Below, piece after piece: positions 1 through 7,869 of a DNA stretch of 19,852 nucleotides (within the stretch, counting starts at the first letter, position 1; each line of letters begins with the position of its first letter). Source of the DNA: Muribaculaceae bacterium (GTDB lineage Bacteria > Bacteroidota > Bacteroidia > Bacteroidales > Muribaculaceae); contig JAIDPP010000339.1 of the NCBI GenBank assembly GCA_029062725.1, positions 1-19,852 of the forward strand. Direction: 5' to 3'. Below the pieces are notes generated by a model that saw only the letters and a program-made list of their open reading frames with translations, was not told the origin of the DNA and made no database searches. Position numbers and translations under genes: made by a program.

Positions 1-51
1 GGGTAAAAAGCATTATTACTACCCAATTATTTACCTATTATATATTACTGT

Positions 52-426
52 ATGATAAATCTAACTAAACCAATTTTTATCGCTGCTTTTCTTTTGACTG
101 TAGCTCCAGGGAGTTTGGCTGAGAATAGCAACCGGTCAGGTAATCCAAGGATTACAATTATGAAACCTCGAGACAAAGGGAGTACTCGTCCCCGAGTACC
201 ATCTGCTCAGGAAGTGATCTGTAACTATATCGATGAATATGTTTATATCACCTTCTCCATACCCGAAGGTGAGTGTGAGTTCTTTCTAACCGATCTTAAG
301 ACCGGGGAATGTGTATATTCCTCATTCGACTCCGAAAATCCGGAGCCGATATATGTAGGCCATCATGAGACTGCCGAAGTAACCGTAACTACTGCAAACG
401 ACCATACCTATACCGGAAGCTGGTAG
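52..426 (+). CDS. Small secreted DUF3244/Spi-like protein
   Basis: A 124-residue protein with an obvious N-terminal signal peptide (residues 1-23, hydrophobic IFIAAFLLTVAP core, likely cleavage after SLA). The mature part of about 100 residues has the pattern of the small beta-rich DUF3244 proteins of Bacteroidales: a Pro/Arg-rich linker, then alternating strands (EYVYITFSI, CEFFLTDLKTGECVY) and a C-terminal TYTGSW. Such proteins are often encoded next to C10 (streptopain) peptidases and resemble the Spi inhibitor. That fits here because a C10-like gene follows 123 bases downstream on the same strand. It probably acts in the periplasm or on the surface. The family call rests on remembered sequence pattern and context, so an inhibitory role is inference. 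The gene is A+T-rich compared with the rest of the window. Confidence 0.6.
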   Translation: MINLTKPIFIAAFLLTVAPGSLAENSNRSGNPRITIMKPRDKGSTRPRVPSAQEVICNYIDEYVYITFSIPEGECEFFLTDLKTGECVYSSFDSENPEPIYVGHHETAEVTVTTANDHTYTGSW

Positions 427-549
427 AAGCTGATAAGACCTACTTTACAAAGAAATATGATTATCAACTCTAAATCTACTTAACTTATGAAACAAGATCT
501 GTTTAAACGTGAGTCCTCAGGTTCTGTTAGAGGAAGTCACGCACGCATC

Positions 550-1821
550 ATGAGCAAGTCATTACGTGGTATTCTCCACGTGGTGATGGTTTTCGGAATC
601 CTTATCCTCTCAGCTTGTTCTCAGCAGGAGTTGGATCCCATCGTTAACGACGTTGCTACCGGAACGTCAGCTAATTTTACCATTGCCCCGGAAGAAGCGG
701 TAAAAAATGCTGAGAAGTATTTTGCCGCTTTGGAGGAAGGTACCCGTGGTGCTAATCGCTCTTCCTACCGGTTATCTGTGATTAAGCCAAACAAGACGCG
801 CGCTGATAAAAACGGGAATGACCTGCCCGACTCTCTCTACTATCTTATTAACTATGATGACGATAGAGGTTTTGCACTTATGAGTGCCGATAAACGCCTG
901 CCCGAGATGATGGCAATATCAGATGAGGGAAACCTTGATCTTAACGACACTACTTATAATGATGGCCTGGCATATTATATGAAAGCGATTTCAAACCCGA
1001 CAATGCCCGGTAATGATCAGCCTACATATACTCCGATTATAAATGACGTTTATATCCAAGGGAAACCGTTACTCAGTGCCGAAGTGAGCAAATGGAGTCA
1101 GACCTCTCCATACAACAAGTATTGTCCCGTTAACCCCGATACTCATAATAATTACAAAACTGGAAATATAGCACTTGTCTTGGGTCAGATCATGTCCTAT
1201 TACAAACACCCATCATCGTACGATTCCTATACTTTCAATTGGAATAATATGGTAAATGGGAAAGATAATGATGGCGTCGCTAAGTTATTGGCGTTCATAG
1301 GTAATGAATCTAATTTAGCTACTAATTATCGTATTCAGTATGAAGACATATTGTATGTCGCACGCGCTTTCTATAATTTCCGCTACTCTTATTCATGTTT
1401 TAGTCATTACTTAAACGAAGATTTCCCGTATGTGGAGTTAAGCGGTGGGCTGCTTCCAGGGGCAAAGCCTCTATTAACCTTTGGTAAGGAAGTGACGGAT
1501 AATCCTCTAAAAAGCAATTACATTTGCTGGGTAATGGATCACCATCTTAAGGTTAAGGCTACTAATCCGAACGGTAGTTACTATAATAAAATATATGTTC
1601 ATTGTGTCTGGGGTCGCGGAGGAAAAGGTAATGGCTATTTCTTCTACAATTTCGATAAAAATATGGGGGGAACAGCGGATTACCTTGCCCCCGACGACTC
1701 CACTGAAGAATACTCGCTTCCGACGTATGAAATAGCGTTTTACTGGAGTGATTACGAGCCTCAAAAATATTACCGCATATTTAACGTTATTTACTTAATA
1801 GGTTTTTTAATTATCTGTTGA
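550..1821 (+). CDS. C10 (streptopain-like) family lipoprotein lacking the catalytic residues
   Basis: The start at 550 gives a clean type II signal peptide (SKSLRGILHVV... with lipobox LSAC, Cys23). An in-frame ATG at 487 would add 21 residues ahead of the signal. Residues about 50-140 resemble the streptopain propeptide/inhibitor domain (ALMSADKRLPEMMAISDEG). Residues about 180-400 follow the C10 fold: PLLSAEVSKWSQTSPYN, TFNWNN, PGAKPLLTFG, WGRGGKGNGYFFYNF. The key positions are altered. The family motif GCVAT is GNIAL (Asn206 for the catalytic Cys). GHAFVIDG is YICWVMDH (Ile325 for the catalytic His). HVNWGWGG is HCVWGRGG (Val353 and Arg356). I therefore predict no protease activity and a binding or structural role at the outer membrane. 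The last 12 or so residues are oddly hydrophobic. The gene sits in an A+T-rich cassette between a Spi-like gene and an Mfa2-like gene. Confidence 0.75.
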   Translation: MSKSLRGILHVVMVFGILILSACSQQELDPIVNDVATGTSANFTIAPEEAVKNAEKYFAALEEGTRGANRSSYRLSVIKPNKTRADKNGNDLPDSLYYLINYDDDRGFALMSADKRLPEMMAISDEGNLDLNDTTYNDGLAYYMKAISNPTMPGNDQPTYTPIINDVYIQGKPLLSAEVSKWSQTSPYNKYCPVNPDTHNNYKTGNIALVLGQIMSYYKHPSSYDSYTFNWNNMVNGKDNDGVAKLLAFIGNESNLATNYRIQYEDILYVARAFYNFRYSYSCFSHYLNEDFPYVELSGGLLPGAKPLLTFGKEVTDNPLKSNYICWVMDHHLKVKATNPNGSYYNKIYVHCVWGRGGKGNGYFFYNFDKNMGGTADYLAPDDSTEEYSLPTYEIAFYWSDYEPQKYYRIFNVIYLIGFLIIC

Positions 1822-1838
1822 ACCAAATTTTGCATATT

Positions 1839-2810
1839 ATGAAATACAATCTGAAGAAATGGGCAGGTCTTTCTCTTATGATGGTTCTGCTTCCGTCGAT
1901 TGGATTGATGTCATGCAGCGATGACAAATCCGACGAACCGATCAATAAGGCTCAGTCGAGTATCAAGTTTGTAACTGAGGACTATGGAACGGATTTTGGT
2001 GATGAGGTTGAATCGGTGGCTCTATATGTTTTTGATGATAAGGGCCTCTTCGTAAAGGTGTTCGAGGATTCCGGCGACCGACTCTCGAAAGAAGGATACA
2101 CACTTTCAATCGACGGCCTAAAGCCGGGAACTTATTCCTGCGTGGCATGGTGCGGTCTGAAGAATGATGACGACAGAAAGGCGGATTTCACGGTCAGCGA
2201 TATGAAGGAAGGTGTCAGCACACGCAGCGACCTCCTCTGCCGGATGGCGGTAAAGAGTGTGGACGGTGAGGATCAGTGTTCAGCAGACCTTAACGACCTC
2301 TTCTTTGGCTCCCTTGAAGGGATGGTCATTTCCGATAAGAATGATGCGGAAGCTCCCCTATATACGGTCAACCTGATTCAGGACACCAAGGAGGTGGAAG
2401 TCATTCTTACCGATGTGCCCGACATTACCTCCCTCAATGCCGCCGACTACACTTTCACCTATACCGACAACAACGCCGTTCTCGGCTATGACAACTGTCC
2501 GGTAGGAGAGAGCAAGGTGGTCTATCTCCCTTATTCCGTAGAGGAGAAGAAACTTGACGGAGATAAGGAGAACTCGGTAGTTGCCAAATTTAAGGTAAAC
2601 CGTCTCATGACTGATTCCGAAGGAATTATTGTAGTAACCGACAACAGAAGTCAGGATAAGATGATTGCAAGAATCCCGTTGGTTGACATCATTCTGAGTC
2701 GTACCCAATATAAACATCCCGTCAGCGGCCTCCAAATTTGGGAGCAAGATGTTCTGGACCTTTATAATGAGTTTTCCCTTAAATTATATTACGACGATTT
2801 CAAGAATTGA
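1839..2810 (+). CDS. Mfa2/FimB-like fimbrial anchor lipoprotein
   Basis: The ATG at 1839 gives a 323-residue lipoprotein with signal peptide and lipobox LMSC. The sequence after the lipid-modified Cys (CSDDKSDE) is acidic, like the Bacteroidetes lipoprotein export signal, so surface exposure is likely. A longer reading from TTG at 1818 overlaps the preceding stop and only adds residues before the signal. The body matches the Mfa2/FimB pattern: VESVALYVFDDKGLFVKVF, then YTLSIDGLKPGTYSCVAWCGL, a second Ig-like region with hydrophobic strands (EVEVILTDVPDI), and a C-terminal WEQDVLDLYNEFSLKLYYDD resembling the family's terminal helix/strand motif. Family members anchor or cap short fimbriae at the outer membrane. 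No fimbrillin (Mfa1) gene is visible next to it. Only 17 bases separate it from the C10-like gene, so the two are probably cotranscribed. Confidence 0.75.
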   Translation: MKYNLKKWAGLSLMMVLLPSIGLMSCSDDKSDEPINKAQSSIKFVTEDYGTDFGDEVESVALYVFDDKGLFVKVFEDSGDRLSKEGYTLSIDGLKPGTYSCVAWCGLKNDDDRKADFTVSDMKEGVSTRSDLLCRMAVKSVDGEDQCSADLNDLFFGSLEGMVISDKNDAEAPLYTVNLIQDTKEVEVILTDVPDITSLNAADYTFTYTDNNAVLGYDNCPVGESKVVYLPYSVEEKKLDGDKENSVVAKFKVNRLMTDSEGIIVVTDNRSQDKMIARIPLVDIILSRTQYKHPVSGLQIWEQDVLDLYNEFSLKLYYDDFKN

Positions 2811-2845
2811 TTCATGCAGTCTGTAACAATGATATGAATTATCCC

Positions 2846-2881
2846 GAGGGGATGCGTCGGCAAGGCGCGTCCCCTCTTTGT
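2846..2881 (+). terminator. Rho-independent terminator after the surface cassette
   Basis: The arms GAGGGGATGCG (2846-2856) and CGCGTCCCCTC (2866-2876) form an 11-bp stem with one T-G wobble and a 9-base loop, followed by a short T-rich run (TTTGTT). It lies 36 bases after the Mfa2-like stop codon and ends that transcription unit. Confidence 0.7.
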
Positions 2882-2986
2882 TCCTTATCATCTTTTGCTC
2901 AATTCAGAACGGTAAGTATTTTATTTTTCAATCTATTTTAAACCTTCGCCACTGCGCTTTTCAAACAAGAAATCCGAATTTTTTGC

Positions 2987-2994
2987 TATATTTG
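2987..2994 (+). promoter_or_regulatory. Bacteroidetes -7 promoter element for the GH25/porU cluster
   Basis: TATATTTG matches the Bacteroidetes -7 consensus TAnnTTTG exactly. The start codon of the GH25 gene is 22 bases downstream, giving a very short leader. The expected -33 TTTG box is not clear at the right distance. The A+T-rich stretch from 2915 to 3000 otherwise holds nothing I recognise. Confidence 0.5.
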
Positions 2995-3016
2995 CAATCT
3001 ATTTTCTCCTTAGCCC

Positions 3017-3751
3017 ATGAAAATCGCCGAGATCTGGAATAAAAAAAAGAAGGATATACCTGCCGTGCTGCTCTTTATCGGAGTGTCGGCAGCCCTTATC
3101 CTCACCAGCATCTGGGCTTATCGGGAATTCCGCAATTCGCCCCCATACGTCGATGCGGAAAGATACCCGATAAAGGGGATCGATGTTTCGCGCCACAACG
3201 GGATGATGAATCTTGACGCCGCCGCCGACGACGGCATCTCCTTCATTTTCATCAAGGCATCTGAAGGAGAATCCCATAAGGATGAGAACTTCCACATCAA
3301 TTATGAAAAGGCCGGTCACGCCGGACTCAAACGAGGCGCATACCATTTCTTCAGATTCGACAAGGACGGCATATCCCAGGCCCAGAACTTCTCGCGCACA
3401 ATCGGCGACCGCAAGCTCGAACTCGGAGTGGCAATCGACATCGAAGACAGCGGTAATGCCCGGGGTGTCCCCCTCGATTCAATAATGATCCGGCTGACAG
3501 ATATGGTCGATTACCTGATACTCAAAGGATACCGCGTGATGTTCTATACCAACAGGTCTGGATATGAGAAATATCTGATGAATTCCTACGCCGGAATGCC
3601 TCTATGGATATGCTCCTTCTCCTCGACCCCCTTCGATGCCGACTGGACATTCTGGCAATACGACCATCACGGACGCGTAAAAGGAATCCCCTCGGAGGTC
3701 GATCTTAACGTTTTCGTCGGCTCTCGCCAAGACTGGGAACAGATACAATAA
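3017..3751 (+). CDS. Membrane-anchored GH25 muramidase (lysozyme)
   Basis: A 244-residue protein. A lysine-rich N-terminus and a single hydrophobic segment (about residues 14-34) suggest an inner-membrane anchor with the enzyme in the periplasm. The rest is a GH25 domain, the fold that cleaves the MurNAc-GlcNAc bond of peptidoglycan. Visible motifs are GIDVSRHNG (Asp56), FIFIKASEG, GAYHFFRF, the catalytic DxE pair in AIDIED (Asp141, Glu143), MFYTNRSGYE, and the terminal WTFWQYDHHGRVKGIPSEVDLNVF. All core motifs are intact, so activity is expected. It is the first gene after a promoter-like element, and porU begins only 27 bases later. A job in opening peptidoglycan for envelope or secretion machinery is plausible but inferred from position only. 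Confidence 0.88.
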   Translation: MKIAEIWNKKKKDIPAVLLFIGVSAALILTSIWAYREFRNSPPYVDAERYPIKGIDVSRHNGMMNLDAAADDGISFIFIKASEGESHKDENFHINYEKAGHAGLKRGAYHFFRFDKDGISQAQNFSRTIGDRKLELGVAIDIEDSGNARGVPLDSIMIRLTDMVDYLILKGYRVMFYTNRSGYEKYLMNSYAGMPLWICSFSSTPFDADWTFWQYDHHGRVKGIPSEVDLNVFVGSRQDWEQIQ

Positions 3752-3778
3752 CCTCTCCCTTAAATCCGTTATATCTAC

Positions 3779-6700
3779 GTGAAAAATTATACTTATCGAT
3801 ACATAGCCCCAATACTTGCTTTCTGGGCATTAATGTTTACTCTGAACGCACACGCTCTCCCCTCCGGCTTCTTCGCTGAAAATTCAGTTCTGGCCGCCGG
3901 CAAATGGGTCAAGGTGTCAGTGCCCTCCACCGGTATGTGCCTCATACCGGCAGCCCGTTTGCGCGAAATGGGTTTCAACGATATATCCAAGGTCAACGTC
4001 TATGGAACGGGAGGACGCATGCTTCCCGAATACCTCAACGAGACCATCACCGACGACCTCCCCCTCCTCCCCTCTATAAAGGGCGAGAAAGGAATAATCT
4101 TCTTCGCCACAGGCGTCGAATCCTGGGAGAAGGGCGCCGACGTCCCCTATACCCATACGCTGAACCCTTACGACACCAACAGCTACTATTTCCTCTCCGA
4201 CCGCGAACCGGAAACCTCCGCGCCGTTCCTCTCTTCCGAGGCTCCCGGAGCTGATACGGAGCCCTTGACCGTGTTCACCGACCGCCTCCTGCATGAGGTA
4301 GAGAAGGTGAACCCGGCGGATTCGGGACGCACCCTTTTCGGCGAGGATTTCCGTTCCTCCCGATCCATCTCCTTCCCCTTCACACTGACCGGAAACACCG
4401 GCGCACCCGCCACAGTGAAGGTCCGCTTCGGAGCCAAAGCCTCATCGGAATCATCCATCATTATCTCCGCCAACGGCTCCCGCCTTCCCGCCACCAATTC
4501 CGATCAGATAAAGGCCAGCATCGGCACATCGGAGTTCTGCAAGATGATCAATTCGGTGAAGAGTATAGAAAATCCCGCCGACAAGATGAATATCGAGATC
4601 AGCTACACCGCCTCGGGTGCGGTCTCCTTCGCGCGTCTCGACTATATAGAGCTTTTCTATGAGCGCGAACTTGCTCTCGAAAACGGCTCACTCCTTTTCC
4701 ACTTCTCTCTCGACGAGCCCCGTACGGCCCTCATAAAGGGAGCAACGGCCTCCACCCGCATCTGGGACGTGACAGATCCCTCCGCTCCCAAGGAGATGAA
4801 AGCAGACCACTCGGCCGCCGGAGCAAGAATCGCCGTCGGAAAAGGCTACAGGGAATATGTTGCCTTCGACCCCGATCGCGTCGCAGCTCCTGCGGTGACA
4901 TGGGAGAATGTGGCCAACCAGAATATACATGCCCTGGAGATTCCCGACATGCTGATCATCTCCTACGACACCTATATGGAGGGTGCCCGCCGTATCGCCG
5001 CCCTGCATGAGCAGCACGACGGAATGAAGGTCACCATCCTGAGACCCGAGGATATCTATAACGAATTTTCCGGAGGCTCCGTGGAAGTCACCGCCTTCCG
5101 GCGCCTTCTCAAGATGTGGCACGACCGGGGCAACGGCAGCGGTGTCCGCTACTGCCTACTGATGGGACGTCCCCATTTCGACAACAGGATGCTGACCGAG
5201 GAGAGCCGTAACCTTGGCTATCGCCCTCTGCCGATATGGCAGGAACCGCGCCTCTTCACCGAGACGGGCTCCTACTCGATGGACGCCTATATCGCGATGC
5301 TCGACGACTCAAATCCCGGCTTCAACTTCTCCTCCGCACGGCTCCATACGGCGGTAGGACGGCTGCCGGTGCGCTCAGCCGAAGAGGCCGAGCAGATGGC
5401 TGCGAAAATAGAGAAGTATGTCCTGAATCCCGACTACGGAGCATGGCGCAACAGGATGCTGATAGTGGCCGATGACATCGACGATGCCGGAATGGCGGAT
5501 GTGAAACCCGCATCCCTCAGCGCTTTCTTCGACCAGTCGCAGGCCATATATGAGATCCTGAAAAATTCCGAGAACGGAAAGAGATATATCTTCGAGCGTA
5601 TCTTCCTCGATGCCTTCAAGCTCGAATATACAAATATCGGCGCTTCCTATCCTACGGCGAAGTCGAAGCTCCTCTCAACCCTCAACGACGGAGTGGTATA
5701 TACCAATTATCTGGGTCATGCCAACCCTCGCAGCTGGACCCACGAGGGGGTGCTCGACTGGGATGATATCAACAGTTTTTCGAACCGCAACCTGACCTTC
5801 CTTTTCGGAGGCACATGCGAATTCGCACGCTGGGATACAAATGAGCTTACAGGTGGGGAGATAATGGTGCTCAACCCTAACGCCGGCGCGATCGCGATGG
5901 TTATCGCAACCCGCACCGTCTATATCACCCAGAACTTCCAGCTCAACCGGGCGATGGCTCCCTACCTGTTGATGAAGAACGAGCGTGGAGAACCGGCAAG
6001 GATGGGAGATTTCTACCTCCGTGGAATGAACGATCTCAACGACTCCAACAAACTCCGCTACGCTTTCATTGGAGATCCCGCGATCACTTTCCCGCTGCCC
6101 GTCAACACGGTGGAGGTCACCTCCATCGGAGAGACTGATATGGAAGCCGATCCTGAGGTGATGCCCGAGATTCAGGCTCTGGGGCGAGTAGAGGTGAAAG
6201 GCACGGTAAACACTCCGGACGGCAACGTCGATGAGGAGTTTAACGGCTTTATCGACCTTATTCTTTTCGACGCAGAGAAGCCCATATCGACCGCAAATAC
6301 CGGGAAAGGGCTCGATCGAGTGTATAACGACCGGAAAACACGTCTCACCAACGCTTCGGCTCGCGTTGAAAACGGTCGCTGGAGCGCACGTCTCCTGCTT
6401 CCCTCCCAGATAGAGAACAACTATTCCCCGGCCCTCATATCCGCCTACGCATGGAATGAGAAGGACGGCCGCGAGGCCCACGGAATGACAGAGCGTCTCT
6501 ACGTCTATGGCTATGACGATGAGGCCGAACCGGATACCAAAGCTCCGGAGATCGAGAGTTTCTATCTCAATTCCCCGGCTTTTGCCAACGGAAACGTGGT
6601 CAATTCCTCCCCTATCGTATTCGCCACCCTCTCCGATGAATCAGGCATAAATATCTCGGATGCGGGAATCGGACAGCAAATGCTGCTCACCCTCGACGGC

Positions 6701-7198
6701 TCGACGCATTTCACCGACATCAACGGCTTCTTCACCGTCGATATGTCGCGCGAGGGCGCCGGCTCCATCTGTTACCCGCTCGAGGATATCGAGCCGGGAA
6801 AGCATACGCTGACACTCTCCGTATGGGATAACGCCGGCAATTCCGCAAAGGCGGAGCTGGAGTTTAATGTGGGCGCGGCCGTTGATCCGGTGATAACCGA
6901 TCTCTCGACCAATGTCAACCCCGCTTCGACAAGCGTGGTATTCTCGGTCACTGTGGATCGCCCCAACAGCAACCTCGACTGCAACCTCGAAGTGTTCGAC
7001 CTGGGCGGCCGCCGGGTATGGAGCAGGGAGCAGAACGTCACCACCGACATGCAGAGCGTCGTTACCACCACATGGAATCTTTGCGACGCCGGAGGCGTGC
7101 GCGTGCCACGCGGGATATATATCTACCGCGCGACTGTGAAGACTCCCGAGGGGACATACTCCTCGAAAAGCCGTAAACTCGCTGTCACGGCCCAATGA
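3779..7198 (+). CDS. porU: Type IX secretion system sortase PorU (C25 peptidase)
   Basis: 1139 residues, close to P. gingivalis PorU (about 1158). The GTG start gives a good signal peptide (about residues 1-26, ending NAHA). The N-terminal half is beta-rich (GKWVKVSVPSTG, VYGTGGRMLPE). The C25 gingipain-like domain spans roughly residues 390-775. It has the catalytic His647 in YLGHANPRSW and Cys680 in GGTCEFARWD, 33 residues apart, as in P. gingivalis PorU (His657/Cys690). GGEIMVLNPNAGAIAM and ATRTVY follow, as expected. The C-terminus holds Ig-like domains and a FlgD-like/T9SS C-terminal-domain-like module (EVFDLGGRRVW ... VPRGIYIYRATV). PorU cleaves the C-terminal signal of T9SS cargo at the cell surface and transfers it to anionic LPS, working with PorV, which is encoded further along this window. 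The stop overlaps the rex start. Confidence 0.9.
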   Translation: MKNYTYRYIAPILAFWALMFTLNAHALPSGFFAENSVLAAGKWVKVSVPSTGMCLIPAARLREMGFNDISKVNVYGTGGRMLPEYLNETITDDLPLLPSIKGEKGIIFFATGVESWEKGADVPYTHTLNPYDTNSYYFLSDREPETSAPFLSSEAPGADTEPLTVFTDRLLHEVEKVNPADSGRTLFGEDFRSSRSISFPFTLTGNTGAPATVKVRFGAKASSESSIIISANGSRLPATNSDQIKASIGTSEFCKMINSVKSIENPADKMNIEISYTASGAVSFARLDYIELFYERELALENGSLLFHFSLDEPRTALIKGATASTRIWDVTDPSAPKEMKADHSAAGARIAVGKGYREYVAFDPDRVAAPAVTWENVANQNIHALEIPDMLIISYDTYMEGARRIAALHEQHDGMKVTILRPEDIYNEFSGGSVEVTAFRRLLKMWHDRGNGSGVRYCLLMGRPHFDNRMLTEESRNLGYRPLPIWQEPRLFTETGSYSMDAYIAMLDDSNPGFNFSSARLHTAVGRLPVRSAEEAEQMAAKIEKYVLNPDYGAWRNRMLIVADDIDDAGMADVKPASLSAFFDQSQAIYEILKNSENGKRYIFERIFLDAFKLEYTNIGASYPTAKSKLLSTLNDGVVYTNYLGHANPRSWTHEGVLDWDDINSFSNRNLTFLFGGTCEFARWDTNELTGGEIMVLNPNAGAIAMVIATRTVYITQNFQLNRAMAPYLLMKNERGEPARMGDFYLRGMNDLNDSNKLRYAFIGDPAITFPLPVNTVEVTSIGETDMEADPEVMPEIQALGRVEVKGTVNTPDGNVDEEFNGFIDLILFDAEKPISTANTGKGLDRVYNDRKTRLTNASARVENGRWSARLLLPSQIENNYSPALISAYAWNEKDGREAHGMTERLYVYGYDDEAEPDTKAPEIESFYLNSPAFANGNVVNSSPIVFATLSDESGINISDAGIGQQMLLTLDGSTHFTDINGFFTVDMSREGAGSICYPLEDIEPGKHTLTLSVWDNAGNSAKAELEFNVGAAVDPVITDLSTNVNPASTSVVFSVTVDRPNSNLDCNLEVFDLGGRRVWSREQNVTTDMQSVVTTTWNLCDAGGVRVPRGIYIYRATVKTPEGTYSSKSRKLAVTAQ

Positions 7199-7869
7199 CA
7201 ACAGCAGAATCAGCAAATCTGACGACAATGAACCAGATCAGCAGCATAATCCTCCCCGAACCGACCCTGCGGCGTCTGCCGTGGTATCTCGCATACGTCG
7301 AGATTCTTCAGAAAATGCGCATTGAGTTCGTATCTTCCACCCAGATATCGCGTGCCCTGAGCGTCGATGCCTCCCAGATAGCCAAGGATCTTTCCTTCCT
7401 CAATATAAAAGGGAAGACACGGATCGGGTATGAGGTGAATACCCTGGGGGAGACACTTGCCGATTTCCTCGGATTTTCCCGAAGCCATAAGGCTTACATG
7501 ATCGGCTGCGGAAGTCTCGGAGAGGCCCTGATCCGCGATTCCGGCCTCTCCAAATACGGATTGGAGATCATTGCGGGATTCGACATCGATCCCGCTGCCG
7601 TAGGGCGTCAGGATCTGGGAGTGCCTATTTATCATATCGACCGTATATATGAGATAATGGAAAAGAATCCGGCCTCCATCGGGATTCTGGCCGTGCCGTC
7701 GGAGGTGGCTCAGGAGTCGGCCGACATCGCGATAGGAGCCGGAGTAAAGGCCATCTGGAATTTCACCCCATACAGGGTGAAGGTTGCAGAGGGGATAGTT
7801 ATGGCCAATACATCCATCTATGCCCATCTCGCCCTTATCTTCAACCGCCTAAACTCAATTGACCGATGA
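7195..7869 (+). CDS. rex: Redox-sensing transcriptional repressor Rex
   Basis: 224 residues. The ATG at 7195 overlaps the porU stop (ATGA), which suggests translational coupling; a later ATG at 7228 is possible. The N-terminal winged helix contains RLPWYLAYVEILQ and the recognition region STQISRALSVDASQIAKDLSFL (about residues 48-70), followed by KGKTRIGYEVNTL. The C-terminal Rossmann domain has the NAD(H)-binding loop GCGSLGEAL (residues 104-112), then IIAGFDIDPAAVG, AVPSEVAQ and AIWNFTP, and the C-terminal domain-swap helix. Rex binds operators when NADH/NAD+ is low and releases them when NADH rises, controlling fermentative and anaerobic genes. A Rex-like palindrome lies at 8495-8514, just beyond the next gene. 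Being in the porU cluster rather than beside dehydrogenases is notable. Confidence 0.93.
   Translation: MTTAESANLTTMNQISSIILPEPTLRRLPWYLAYVEILQKMRIEFVSSTQISRALSVDASQIAKDLSFLNIKGKTRIGYEVNTLGETLADFLGFSRSHKAYMIGCGSLGEALIRDSGLSKYGLEIIAGFDIDPAAVGRQDLGVPIYHIDRIYEIMEKNPASIGILAVPSEVAQESADIAIGAGVKAIWNFTPYRVKVAEGIVMANTSIYAHLALIFNRLNSIDR

Noticed and set aside
1..24. GGGTA...TACCC inverted repeat at the left edge
   Set aside because: Only five pairs and no U-tract. It could be part of an upstream terminator cut by the window, but this cannot be judged.
487..549. Upstream ATG that would lengthen the C10-like protein by 21 residues
   Set aside because: It would put a long polar stretch before the lipoprotein signal. 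The ATG at 550 gives a standard signal and lipobox, though 487 cannot be excluded.
5675..6481. 268-codon open frame on the - strand inside porU
   Set aside because: It is antisense to a well supported C25 gene, is rich in the residues expected from reversed G+C-rich codons, and has no recognisable domain or promoter.
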